Shown here in pieces: positions 39,451-47,927 of a DNA stretch of 64,000 nt. Under the pieces are notes generated by a model. It was given only the letters and a program-made list of their open reading frames with translations. It had not been told where the DNA came from and made no database searches. This DNA is from Mesorhizobium sp. B4-1-3. Lineage in GTDB: Bacteria; Pseudomonadota; Alphaproteobacteria; Rhizobiales; Rhizobiaceae. Every line of letters begins with the position of its first letter. Positions within the stretch are counted from its first letter, which is position 1. The position numbers and the translations under genes were made by a program. Location: the NCBI RefSeq assembly GCF_006439355.1, contig NZ_VFTG01000001.1, forward strand, positions 310,001 to 374,000, given 5' to 3'.

Positions 39451-39577
39451 GTAGGAAAGTAACACGCGCCGCAAGAGATCAAAAATTCGATAAAAATCAA
39501 ATGCTTATATAAAGGCTGATTGAAGCTGATTGCTCGCTCTGTCTACCGCCGCTTGACAGTAAAGTAGGATAGTTACA
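39451..39577. promoter_or_regulatory. Direct repeats in the divergent RpiR/ABC promoter region
   Basis: GTAGGAAAGTAACA (39451-39464) and GTAGGATAGTTACA (39564-39577) differ at two of 14 positions, one near each divergent gene. The second follows a TTGACA box (39553-39558). Between them GCTGATTG occurs twice, ten bases apart (39515-39522, 39525-39532), beside an AT-rich TATATAAA. These look like regulator sites, but no binding protein can be proved. Confidence 0.45.
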
Positions 39578-39637
39578 GACTGATTTCGCGGACAGATGGG
39601 CCTCGGGCAACGCATCGCGCAGTCTCCGAGGGGGAGC

Positions 39638-40465
39638 ATGAGTACGGCAAGTGCAAGAACGCCGAAGCTCGGCGTACAAGCAGCGACGAAGGTGTACCAG
39701 ACAGGCTCCGGCGACCTTCTGGCGCTGGATCACTGCAGCCTCGATGTGCAATCCAACGAGATCGTTTCGATCGTCGGTCCCTCGGGCTGCGGCAAGACCA
39801 CACTGCTGTGGTCGATGTCGGGCCTGCATCGCCTGACAGCCGGCTCCATCCTGCTCGACGGCAAGGAGATCACTGGGCCACGCCCCGAGATCGGCATCGT
39901 CTTCCAGGAAGCGAACCTTTTGCCCTGGCGCAATCTCGACGCCAACATCAACTTCCCGTTCGAGATCAAGGGCGAGAAGCCCGATCGCGCCTGGATCGCG
40001 CATCTGCTCAACCGCGTCGGGCTTGACGGCTTCGGCGGCAAGTTCCCGCGCGAACTTTCCGGCGGCATGCAGCAGCGCGCCGCGATCGTGCGCGCCCTGG
40101 CGCTGAAGCCCTCCGTGCTTTTGATGGACGAGCCCTTCGGCGCGCTCGACAGCTTCACCCGGGAAGAAATGAACCGCCTGGTCGAGGAGATCTGGCTGGA
40201 TACCAAGACCACCATCGTCTTCATCACCCACAGCATCGAGGAAGCGATCTTCCTCTCCGACCGCGTCGTGGTGCTGACCACACGGCCCGGTCGCGTCGCC
40301 AAGATCTACAACGTGCCGTTTCCGCGGCCGCGTTCGCTGGAGATCATGGCGACGAAAGAGGTCTTCGACCTCACCAACAAGATCAAGATGGACATCGTCG
40401 GCGAGCGCGTGCGGCCGAGCACGCCGGAGCGACCCTCGGCCGAAATCGTGAGGATCAGGCCGTGA
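39638..40465 (+). CDS. ABC transporter ATP-binding protein (TauB/SsuB/NrtD type)
   Basis: A 275-residue cytoplasmic ATPase. Walker A is IVGPSGCGKTTLLWSMSGL near residue 46, the Q-loop is GIVFQEANLLPWRNLDANIN, the signature is LSGGMQQRAAIVRAL and Walker B is VLLMDEPFGALDSFTREEMN, which is typical of nitrate/taurine/sulfonate-type importers. I use the ATG at 39638, which lies directly after a GAGGGGGAG stretch. It overlaps the permease gene by four bases. Confidence 0.92.
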   Translation: MSTASARTPKLGVQAATKVYQTGSGDLLALDHCSLDVQSNEIVSIVGPSGCGKTTLLWSMSGLHRLTAGSILLDGKEITGPRPEIGIVFQEANLLPWRNLDANINFPFEIKGEKPDRAWIAHLLNRVGLDGFGGKFPRELSGGMQQRAAIVRALALKPSVLLMDEPFGALDSFTREEMNRLVEEIWLDTKTTIVFITHSIEEAIFLSDRVVVLTTRPGRVAKIYNVPFPRPRSLEIMATKEVFDLTNKIKMDIVGERVRPSTPERPSAEIVRIRP

Positions 40466-41322
40466 GCGGGGGCGACGCCATTCCGGAATTCTCCAAGGCC
40501 AAATCCGGCGCCAAATCGGGAGACGGGCAGGAGGTCAGCCTGACCAATCTTTCGGCCTTCGCCGGCGGCCCCGGCATCAAGTCCGGCGCCGAGGTGGCGG
40601 CTATCCTTGCCGTCGCCGTGGTGATCATCGGCGGCATCGAGCTGGCGCTGCGGGTCTTCCACGTGCCGCAATACATCATGCCGCCGCCGAGCTCGATCGT
40701 TTACGCTCTCTTCGATGAGTTCCCGCTGATCGCGCCGCATCTCGGCTACACGCTGGTCGAGCTTGTCTCGGGCTTCGCCATCGGCGCCATAGTCGGCTTG
40801 GTGATGGCGGCGGTGATCACCCAGTTTCCCTTCGCCGAAAAAATCGTCGCGCCCTATATCCTCATCCTCGTCACCACGCCGATGCTGGCGCTGGTGCCGC
40901 TGCTCATCCTGCGCTTCGGCTTCGGCTACACGCCACGCATCATTGCGGTCGCTCTGGCTGCCGGCCCGATGGTGATGATCAACGCCGCGACCGGCTTCCG
41001 CCGCGTCGACAGCGCCAAGATCGCCTTGGCCCGCTCGTATGGCGCCAGCACGCTGCAGATCTTCTGGAATATCCGCGCGCCGATGGCTCTGCCGATGATC
41101 CTGGTCGGGCTGATGATCGGTGCTATCTTCGGGCTGCTCACCGCCGTCGGCGCCGAGATGGTCGGCGGCGGCTTCGGCCTCGGCAACCGGCTGACCTCCT
41201 ATTCGTCGATGATCCAGATGCCGCAATTCTTCGCGGTGGTGCTGATCCTGTCGACGCTCGGCATCCTGATCTACGTGCTGTTCTTCCTGATCGGCAAGAA
41301 ATGGGCGAGCTGGGAAACGTGA
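40462..41322 (+). CDS. ABC transporter permease (TauC/SsuC type)
   Basis: A 286-residue inner-membrane permease of the BPD_transp_1 family with about six membrane helices; the first is at VAAILAVAVVIIGGIELAL. A coupling loop is visible around RVDSAKIALARSYGASTLQI. The start is a GTG at 40462 overlapping the ATPase stop codon. It pairs with the ATPase upstream and the Tat-exported binding protein downstream. Confidence 0.9.
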   Translation: MSGGDAIPEFSKAKSGAKSGDGQEVSLTNLSAFAGGPGIKSGAEVAAILAVAVVIIGGIELALRVFHVPQYIMPPPSSIVYALFDEFPLIAPHLGYTLVELVSGFAIGAIVGLVMAAVITQFPFAEKIVAPYILILVTTPMLALVPLLILRFGFGYTPRIIAVALAAGPMVMINAATGFRRVDSAKIALARSYGASTLQIFWNIRAPMALPMILVGLMIGAIFGLLTAVGAEMVGGGFGLGNRLTSYSSMIQMPQFFAVVLILSTLGILIYVLFFLIGKKWASWET

Positions 41323-41402
41323 GCGCAAAAGGATGAGGTCGCCCGGGAGGCGGGCGAAAGGCAAGCGATCGATAAAAGGGCAATCAACAAAAGGGGAATG
41401 CC

Positions 41403-42575
41403 ATGACCAACGAAAATCCGATCCATTCCAGTGTTCCGGCCGGCATCAGCCGCCGTTATTTCCTGCAGGTGACGGCCGCAGGTGTCGTGACCGCCACCGC
41501 GCTCGGCGCGTCCGGCCTGAAGGCGAGGGCCGCGGCCTATGAGAAATTCACCTGGATCTCGCCGCGCGGCACGCTCGAAGTGCTGGACGACTATCCCTAC
41601 TGGTCTGCGAAGAAAGCCGGCTATTTCGGAGACCTCGCCACCGACATGCAGCCAGGCCCGTCCGACGGCACCGCGACGGTGAAGTTCGTCGATGTCGGCC
41701 AGGCCGACATGGGCTTCCCCTCGCCCGGCGTCTTCTCCTTTGCCATCCAGAACGGCATGAAGCTGAAGTCCGTCTTCCACATGGGCGCGCGCGACACGTT
41801 CAGCATCGCCTTCCGCAAAGGCCAGGGCACCAAGAACCTCAAGGACCTCGAGGGCAAGACCATCCTGCTCGGCTCCGCCGCCTGGCAGGCGATCGTCGAT
41901 CCGCTGCTTGCGGCCCAGGGCGTCGACATCAAGAAGGTCAAATACGTCGAGGCCGGCTGGCCGACCTGGGGTACGGCGCTTGCCGGCGGCCAGGGCGACG
42001 CGGCGCTCTCCTGGGAAGGCTTGCGCGCCGAATGGATCGCCAAGGGGCTCGATTTCGAATACTGGCTCGGCGTGCAGAATTCCAAGCTGCCCGCCAACAC
42101 CTTCGTCGTGCGCGCCGCCGACCTCGAGGATGCCGACAAGAAGGCCTTCCTGGAGAAATACCTGCGCGGCTGGGCGATGGGCCTCGAATTCGGCTACCAG
42201 AACCCGCGCGCCGCGGTCGAAGCGGTGTTCGAGCAGTTCCCGACTTTGGCCAAGAACCTCGGCCCCGAGCTCGGCACCACCTCGATCCTGCAGCAGATCA
42301 ACGTCTTCCGCGGCGACATGGACAAGCGCGGCGGCTGGGGCTCGCACGACATGGCGAGCTGGCAGGGCTTCTTCGACGAGATCCTCAAGATCGGCCAGAT
42401 CACCGCACCGGTGAAGGCCGAGGACGTCTGCACCAACGACCTGATCCCGGCCGCCAACGACTTCGACAAGGCCAAGGTCAAGGCCGACGCCGAGGGCGTG
42501 AAACTGTCGGAAGGCTTCGCCGCGCTCGACGTCGAGAAGATCAAGGCGCACCTGTTCGACTCCGCCGTCAAATAG
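41403..42575 (+). CDS. ABC transporter substrate-binding protein with Tat signal
   Basis: A 390-residue binding protein of the SsuA/THI5/NMT1-like fold. The N-terminus carries a perfect twin-arginine motif, SRRYFLQ, then VTAAGVVTATALGASGLKA and an ARAAA cleavage site, so it should be exported folded by Tat. The mature chain begins YEKFTWISPRGTLEVLDDYP and has VGQADMGFPSPGVFSFAIQN, typical of this fold. GGGGAA lies ahead of the ATG. The ligand is unknown; the neighbouring amidase and amidohydrolase suggest an organic nitrogen compound. Confidence 0.88.
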   Translation: MTNENPIHSSVPAGISRRYFLQVTAAGVVTATALGASGLKARAAAYEKFTWISPRGTLEVLDDYPYWSAKKAGYFGDLATDMQPGPSDGTATVKFVDVGQADMGFPSPGVFSFAIQNGMKLKSVFHMGARDTFSIAFRKGQGTKNLKDLEGKTILLGSAAWQAIVDPLLAAQGVDIKKVKYVEAGWPTWGTALAGGQGDAALSWEGLRAEWIAKGLDFEYWLGVQNSKLPANTFVVRAADLEDADKKAFLEKYLRGWAMGLEFGYQNPRAAVEAVFEQFPTLAKNLGPELGTTSILQQINVFRGDMDKRGGWGSHDMASWQGFFDEILKIGQITAPVKAEDVCTNDLIPAANDFDKAKVKADAEGVKLSEGFAALDVEKIKAHLFDSAVK

Positions 42576-42649
42576 GGCGGTCGCATTGACCGCGGGTGGC
42601 GTCTGGTGCCGCCCGCGTTACTGTTCAAAAGAGCATTAGGGAGGCTTCG

Positions 42650-43744
42650 ATGGCCGACAAGGTGAAAATTCTGGTGGTTGGTCTGGGCAATATGGGCGCT
42701 TCGCATGCCAGCGCCTATCACCGCTCCGAAGGCTTCGAGATCGTCGGCATCATGAGCCGCACCATCAAGAGCAACAACAAGAAGATCCCGAAAGAGCTCG
42801 CCGGCTATCCGCTCTACGAGGATTTCGACCTGGCGCTGAAGGAGACCAACCCTGATGCGGTCTCGATCAACAGCTGGCCGAACACGCATGCCGAATACGC
42901 GCTGAAGGCGATCGCCGCCAACTGCCACGTGTTCATGGAAAAGCCGCTGGCCACCAACATCGCGGATGCCGAGAAGGTGGTGGCCGCGGCGCGCGCCAAG
43001 AACCGCAAGCTGGTGCTGGGCTACATCCTGCGGGTGCACCCCTCCTGGATCAAATTCATCGAGGTCGGCAAGACGCTCGGCAAGCCGCTGGTGATGCGCC
43101 TCAACCTCAACCAGCAGAGCAGCGGCACCGCCTGGCACTGGCACAAGAACCTGATCGACTCGCTGATCCCGATCGTCGACTGCGGCGTGCACTATGTCGA
43201 CGTCATGTGCCAGCTGACCGGTGCCAAGCCGGTGCGCGTGCACGGCATCGGCGCCAAGCTCTGGGCCGAGGCCGACAAGCAGAATTACGGCCACTTGCAC
43301 GTCACCTTCGATGACGGCTCGGTCGGCTGGTATGAGGCGGGCTGGGGTCCGATGATGAGCGAGACCGCCTATTTCGTGAAGGACGTGGTCGGCCCGAAGG
43401 GCGCCGTCTCGATCGTCGCCGGTCAGGGGGCAAGCAGCGCCAAGGACGCCGAGGAGGTGTCCGATTCCGCCGATATCGACCGCCACACCAAGACCGACGC
43501 GCTGAAGATCCACTATGCACAGGTCGACGGCGACAAGAATTTTGCCAAGCCCGACGAGATCGTCAGCATGGAGGACGAGCCCGGGCACCAGGAGCTCTGC
43601 GACCGCGAGCAGGCCTTCTTCCTGCGCGCCATCCGCGAGGATCTCGACTTGACCGAACAGATGGATGCCGCGGTCAACAGCCTGCGCATCGTGCTGGCGG
43701 CGGAGCAGAGCATCGCGGAGAAGCGCACCGTCGAGCTGGCCTAA
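42650..43744 (+). CDS. Gfo/Idh/MocA-family oxidoreductase
   Basis: A 364-residue NAD(P)-dependent dehydrogenase. It has the N-terminal Rossmann motif KILVVGLGNMGASHASAYHR, the catalytic lysine motif VFMEKPLATNIADAEKVV near residue 95 and the active-site segment IVDCGVHYVDVMCQLTG near residue 180. GGGAGGCTTCG precedes the ATG. It follows the binding-protein gene by 74 bases and may belong to the same transcript. It differs clearly from the other family member at 12339-13532. Confidence 0.9.
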   Translation: MADKVKILVVGLGNMGASHASAYHRSEGFEIVGIMSRTIKSNNKKIPKELAGYPLYEDFDLALKETNPDAVSINSWPNTHAEYALKAIAANCHVFMEKPLATNIADAEKVVAAARAKNRKLVLGYILRVHPSWIKFIEVGKTLGKPLVMRLNLNQQSSGTAWHWHKNLIDSLIPIVDCGVHYVDVMCQLTGAKPVRVHGIGAKLWAEADKQNYGHLHVTFDDGSVGWYEAGWGPMMSETAYFVKDVVGPKGAVSIVAGQGASSAKDAEEVSDSADIDRHTKTDALKIHYAQVDGDKNFAKPDEIVSMEDEPGHQELCDREQAFFLRAIREDLDLTEQMDAAVNSLRIVLAAEQSIAEKRTVELA

Positions 43745-43784
43745 GGTTACTCGGTCAACGGTAGCGCCAACCCCTCATCCGGCC

Positions 43785-43882
43785 GCTTCGCTCGGCTGAC
43801 CTCTCCCCGGCGGGGAGAAGAGGGAAGCGCCCGGTGCTGACAATCTCCTCTCCCCGCCGGGGAGAGGTCAGCCGAGCGAAGC
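43785..43882. repeat. 34-bp perfect inverted repeat (CTCCCC/GGGGAG family)
   Basis: Bases 43785-43818 and 43849-43882 are perfect inverted copies of 34 bases around a 30-base loop. Each arm includes GCTTCGCTCGGCTGACC and a self-complementary CTCCCCGGCGGGGAG. Flanks extend the symmetry (CCCTCATCC on the left, GGGTGAGGG on the right). This type of element is frequent between genes in rhizobia. It may terminate the transporter transcript before the amidase gene. Confidence 0.8.
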
Positions 43883-43949
43883 GAAGGTTGGGTGAGGGTC
43901 AGTCCGCCGGACCATTCTCAGCGTCCGACAATGGTAACGGGAGGAACAC

Positions 43950-45386
43950 ATGGCCGCGATTTCGCAGAACATGGTTGAAACCTACATGAGCTCAGATGCG
44001 CTGGCGCTCGCCGACCTGGTGAAGTGTGGCGAGGTTTCGCCGGCCGAGCTGGTCGAAGCGGCGATCACCGTGATCGAGCGCCTGAACCCGGAACTCAATG
44101 CTGTCGTCCATCGCCTTTACGACATGGCGCGCGCCCAGGCGGCGTCGGTTGACAAGAACGCGCCCTTCGCCGGCGTGCCCTATCTGCTCAAGGAGCTCGC
44201 TTCGTCCTGGACCGGCGCGCCTCTCACCAATTCCTGCCGCTACCTCAAGGACTTCGTCGCCGATTCCGACAGCGAGGTGGTGCGACGCATCAAGGCGGCG
44301 GGCCTTATCCTCGTCGGGAAGTCCAACGCGCCGGAGAATGGCTGGTCGATCACCACTGAGCCGAAACTCTACGGCACGACGAAGAACCCGTGGAAGGAAG
44401 GCATCACGCCGGGCGGCTCGAGCGGCGGCGCTGCTGCCGCGATCGCCTCGCGCATGGTCCCGATCGCCGAAGCCAGCGACGGGGCCGGCTCGATCCGCGT
44501 TCCGGCTTCCTGCTGCGGCATTGTCGGCCTGAAGCCATCGCGCGGCCGCGTCAGCCTGGCGCCCTTCGGCGATTATTGGTATGGCGGCGCCTATTTCCTC
44601 TGCTGTTCGCGAACGATCCGCGACACCGCCGCCTATCTCGACGCGGTGGCCGGCGCCCTGCCCGGCGACGCCTACACGCCACCGGTTCCCAGCGACAGTT
44701 GGCTGAACCTTTCCGCGCGTGCCCCGAAGAAATTGCGCATCGGCTTCACAGTCACGCCGCCTAACGGCACGACGATGGACCCTGAGGTCGAGGCGACCGT
44801 GCTCTCCACGATCGCCTTGCTCGAACGCCTCGGCCACGACGTCGAGCGGCACGACATGCCGCTCGACGCCGATACCGCATGGAAGACCTACACCGACATG
44901 ACCTGCGTGCAGACGGCCGCGACCTTCGATTTCCTCGAAACGCTCGTCGGCCGCCCCGTCACGCCGAACGATGTCGAACCGTTGACCTGGGCGATCATCC
45001 AGCGCGGCCGCGCGACCAGCGGCATCAAGCATATTTCGGACGTCGAGCAGTTGAGGTTGATCGGCCGCGACATCGTCGGCGACCTCAACCCCTATGACAT
45101 CTTCATCACCCCGACGCTGACGCAACTGCCGCGTCCGCTCGGCTATTACGACATGTCGGAAACCGATCTCGACCGCTACAACGCCAAATGGGGCGACGCG
45201 GTCTTCAACTTCCCATTCAACATCTCCGGCCTGCCGGCGATCTCGCTGCCGCTCGGCCAGTCGGCCGGCGGCGTGCCGATCGGCGTGCAGCTCGTCGGCC
45301 GTTACGGCGACGAGGCGACGGTGCTGGCGCTCTCAGCGCGGTTGGAAGAGGAGATGCCGTGGAAGGACCGGCGGCCGACGATTTAG
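43950..45386 (+). CDS. Amidase signature-family protein
   Basis: A 478-residue amidase with the Ser-cisSer-Lys catalytic triad: Lys81 in VPYLLKELAS, Ser157 in TPGGSSGGAAAAIA and Ser181 in DGAGSIRVPAS, with the expected 24-residue spacing between the serines. GGGAGGAACAC precedes the ATG. These enzymes hydrolyse carboxamides to acid and ammonia. It is the last plus-strand gene of the cluster with the TauABC-like transporter and oxidoreductase, and I infer that it releases nitrogen from the imported compound or an intermediate. Confidence 0.9.
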   Translation: MAAISQNMVETYMSSDALALADLVKCGEVSPAELVEAAITVIERLNPELNAVVHRLYDMARAQAASVDKNAPFAGVPYLLKELASSWTGAPLTNSCRYLKDFVADSDSEVVRRIKAAGLILVGKSNAPENGWSITTEPKLYGTTKNPWKEGITPGGSSGGAAAAIASRMVPIAEASDGAGSIRVPASCCGIVGLKPSRGRVSLAPFGDYWYGGAYFLCCSRTIRDTAAYLDAVAGALPGDAYTPPVPSDSWLNLSARAPKKLRIGFTVTPPNGTTMDPEVEATVLSTIALLERLGHDVERHDMPLDADTAWKTYTDMTCVQTAATFDFLETLVGRPVTPNDVEPLTWAIIQRGRATSGIKHISDVEQLRLIGRDIVGDLNPYDIFITPTLTQLPRPLGYYDMSETDLDRYNAKWGDAVFNFPFNISGLPAISLPLGQSAGGVPIGVQLVGRYGDEATVLALSARLEEEMPWKDRRPTI

Positions 45387-45777
45387 GCGATCACCTTGTC
45401 GGGTACGGCTATCAACATCAGTTTGGGGCAGTCATCGCAAACGCTGGTTATGAGCTGAAGGCTCATGAACCTCGTCATTCCCGAGCTTCGCCCGTGGATG
45501 ACGACCGCGATAGGCGTCTCAGCCAGTCGCCAAGGCATGGGGTCTGCCAACGCAGACTAACCACCCGGGTCTTCGGACGGGACCACCCAAAACCCCTATA
45601 AAATTCCTATATCTTTCCCATCCGCCCCGTCTCGAACCTTTATGGCGATCGGGTCCATATTTTCCTTCGAAAAACGCTTTGATCGCCGTCGCCGCCAAGG
45701 TGACCTGCGTCCGCGTGCAGTTTTGAGCTCGCCATCGCGAGCCGGCAGACACAAAGTGGAAACAAGGAAGACCTGCC
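45387..45777. other. Intergenic region before the kdp operon
   Basis: This 391-base gap must contain the kdp promoter. It holds a hairpin of GGTTATGAGC (45446-45455) with GCTCATGAACC (45461-45471), which may end the amidase transcript; a GTC-TTCG-GAC hairpin near 45569-45578; and an AT-rich CCTATAAAATTCCTATATC just after it. I see no complete KdpE site or riboswitch that I can support. Confidence 0.4.
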
Positions 45778-45858
45778 ATGGACCTCATAGTTCTCGGGAT
45801 CGAGATTTTGTTCTTCGCCCTGTCCTTAGCCTACGTCAAAGCCTGCGACATCATCTGA
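45778..45858 (+). CDS. Small single-helix membrane peptide before kdpF
   Basis: A 26-residue peptide, MDLIVLGIEILFFALSLAYV followed by KACDII. It is one hydrophobic helix with an acidic start and a short Cys-containing end. AAGGAAG lies eight bases before the ATG, and kdpF begins 16 bases after its stop. Length and helix resemble KdpF itself, but the sequence lacks the kdpF ending (RPERF). It may be an extra Kdp-associated peptide. It is too short for most gene finders. Confidence 0.55.
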   Translation: MDLIVLGIEILFFALSLAYVKACDII

Positions 45859-45874
45859 GCGGAAAGGCCGGATA

Positions 45875-45964
45875 ATGCTTCTCGACTACATCCTCGGCGC
45901 CGCGGTGACCTTGTTCCTGCTTGCCTATCTCACGTATGCGCTGATCCGCCCAGAGCGCTTCTAA
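45875..45964 (+). CDS. kdpF: K+-transporting ATPase subunit KdpF
   Basis: A 29-residue membrane peptide, MLLDYILGAAVTLFLLAYLT followed by YALIRPERF. The single helix and the closing YALIRPERF are diagnostic of KdpF, which stabilises the KdpABC complex. It lies directly upstream of kdpA (21 bases). Confidence 0.9.
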   Translation: MLLDYILGAAVTLFLLAYLTYALIRPERF

Positions 45965-45985
45965 CCGGTACGCGGAGAGCCCATC

Positions 45986-47689
45986 ATGACCATAAATGGC
46001 TGGATACAGATCCTCTTCTATTGCGGGATCTTGGCTTTGCTCGTGAAGCCGCTCGGCTTCTACATGTACCGCGTCTTCAGCGGCGACCGAACCTTTCTGT
46101 CGCCGTTGCTCGTTCCGATCGAGCACGGTCTCTACCGTCTCGCCGGAACCAGCGAGAAGGAAGAACAGCACTGGGCCGTCTACGCGACCGGCATGCTGCT
46201 CTTCAACCTGGCCGGCCTCCTGGTGCTTTATGCCCTGCAGCGATTTCAGGGCGTGCTGCCCTACAATCCCGCCGGGATGAGCGCGGTAGACCCTCAGCTT
46301 GCCTTCAACACCGCCGCCAGCTTCGTCACCAACACCAATTGGCAGAACTACGCCGGCGAAAGCACGATGTCGTATCTCGTGCAGATGGCCGGCCTCACCG
46401 TGCAGAATTTCGTCTCTGCTGCCACCGGCATTGCCATCGCGATCGCCCTGATCCGCGGTTTCGCCCGCGCCTCGGGCAAATCGATCGGCAATTTCTGGGT
46501 CGATCTGACCCGCTGCACGCTCTACATCCTCTTGCCGCTCTGCATCGTGCTGACGCTCGCCTATGTGTGGCTCGGCATACCACAGACGCTTGGGTCCTAT
46601 GCCGACGCCACCACGCTGGAAGGCGCCAAGCAGATCATCGCGCTTGGACCGGTCGCCTCGCAGGTCGCCATTAAGATGCTCGGCACCAATGGCGGCGGAT
46701 TCTTCAACGCCAACGCTGCACATCCATTCGAGAATCCGGACGCGATCTCGAACCTGATCCAGATGCTGTCGATCTTCGCGCTCGGCGCCGGCCTAACCAA
46801 CTTCTTCGGCCGCATGGTCGGCAGCGAGCGCAAGGGCTGGGCTATCTTGGCCTCGATGGGCACGCTGTTCCTCGTCGGCGTCACCGTCTGCTACTGGGCC
46901 GAGGCCGCCGGCAACCCGCTGGTCCATGCGCTCGGCATCGACGGCGGCAACATGGAAGGCAAGGAGACGCGCTTCGGCATCGCCGCGTCGGCGCTTTTCG
47001 CCGTCATCACTACGGCTGCTTCCTGCGGCGCTGTCAACGCCATGCACGATAGCTTCACCGCGCTTGGTGGCATGATCCCACTGATCAACATGCAGCTCGG
47101 CGAAGTCATCGTTGGCGGCGTCGGCGCCGGCTTCTACGGCATCCTGATGTTCGTCGTCGTCGCCGTCTTCGTCGCCGGCCTGATGGTCGGCCGCACGCCG
47201 GAATATCTCGGCAAGAAGATCGAGGCCAAGGAGATCAAGATGGCGATGCTCGCCATCCTCTGCTTGCCGCTGGCGATGCTGGTCTTCACGGCCATCGCGG
47301 TGGTCCTGCCGAGCGCCGTCGCTTCGATGGCCAATGGCGGCCCGCACGGCTTCACCGAGGTGCTCTATGCCTATACTTCGGCGGCCGCGAACAACGGCTC
47401 GGCCTTCGGCGGCCTCACCGGCAACACGCCCTGGTACAACATCACGCTGGGCGTCGGCATGCTGACGGGCCGCTTCCTGGTCATCATCCCGGCTTTGGCC
47501 ATCGCCGGCTCGCTCGCCGCCAAGAAGACCGTGCCTGCCTCCGCCGGCACCTTCCCGACCGACGGCGTGCTGTTCGTCGGCCTGCTGGTCGGCGTCATCA
47601 TCATCGTCGGCGGCCTCACCTTCTTCCCGTCGCTCGCTGTCGGCCCGATCGTCGAGCACCTGGCGATGATCCATGGACAGACCTTCTGA
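45986..47689 (+). CDS. kdpA: K+-transporting ATPase subunit KdpA
   Basis: A 567-residue inner-membrane protein that forms the potassium channel-like pore of the KdpFABC pump. Four selectivity-filter-like loops are visible: [13 protein letters not shown] (near residue 115), [20 protein letters not shown] (near 230), [19 protein letters not shown] (near 345) and [17 protein letters not shown] (near 470). It is the first large gene of the operon and is followed after one base by a small membrane-protein gene rather than directly by kdpB. Confidence 0.96.
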   Translation: MTINGWIQILFYCGILALLVKPLGFYMYRVFSGDRTFLSPLLVPIEHGLYRLAGTSEKEEQHWAVYATGMLLFNLAGLLVLYALQRFQGVLPYNPAGMSAVDPQLAFNTAASFVTNTNWQNYAGESTMSYLVQMAGLTVQNFVSAATGIAIAIALIRGFARASGKSIGNFWVDLTRCTLYILLPLCIVLTLAYVWLGIPQTLGSYADATTLEGAKQIIALGPVASQVAIKMLGTNGGGFFNANAAHPFENPDAISNLIQMLSIFALGAGLTNFFGRMVGSERKGWAILASMGTLFLVGVTVCYWAEAAGNPLVHALGIDGGNMEGKETRFGIAASALFAVITTAASCGAVNAMHDSFTALGGMIPLINMQLGEVIVGGVGAGFYGILMFVVVAVFVAGLMVGRTPEYLGKKIEAKEIKMAMLAILCLPLAMLVFTAIAVVLPSAVASMANGGPHGFTEVLYAYTSAAANNGSAFGGLTGNTPWYNITLGVGMLTGRFLVIIPALAIAGSLAAKKTVPASAGTFPTDGVLFVGLLVGVIIIVGGLTFFPSLAVGPIVEHLAMIHGQTF

Positions 47690-47690
47690 G

Positions 47691-47927
47691 ATGACCATAC
47701 CCCGCTTCAACGACATACGTCGCGACGATCATCACCAGGCCGGTGACGGAGCGCCCGACGACGGAAGGGACGAGAAGCCTCGTCCTTTCCCGACGCTTTC
47801 AACCTTTCTCGGCATGGCGGCCGCGCTGCTCGTGCTGTGGCTGCTGGCCGTCGGCCTTCCGCACCTGTTTCCCAGGACCGAACACCCGGGGCCGTCCAAC
47901 ATAGCCGATACTGGAGCCCAAAAATGA
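47691..47927 (+). CDS. Small membrane protein between kdpA and kdpB
   Basis: A 78-residue protein starting at the ATG one base after the kdpA stop codon. The first 36 residues are charged ([20 protein letters not shown]), then comes one membrane helix, [20 protein letters not shown], then about 20 hydrophilic residues. Its stop codon overlaps the kdpB start (ATGA), so it is embedded in the operon and translationally coupled to kdpB. It is not KdpF, which is present upstream, and I do not recognise a family. A role in assembly or regulation of the Kdp complex is inference from position. Confidence 0.7.
   Translation: MTIPRFNDIRRDDHHQAGDGAPDDGRDEKPRPFPTLSTFLGMAAALLVLWLLAVGLPHLFPRTEHPGPSNIADTGAQK

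Noticed and set aside
45387..45777. c-di-AMP (ydaO-type) or other riboswitch before kdp
   Set aside because: No fitting secondary structure is visible, and such kdp riboswitches are known from Gram-positive bacteria; KdpDE is present here.
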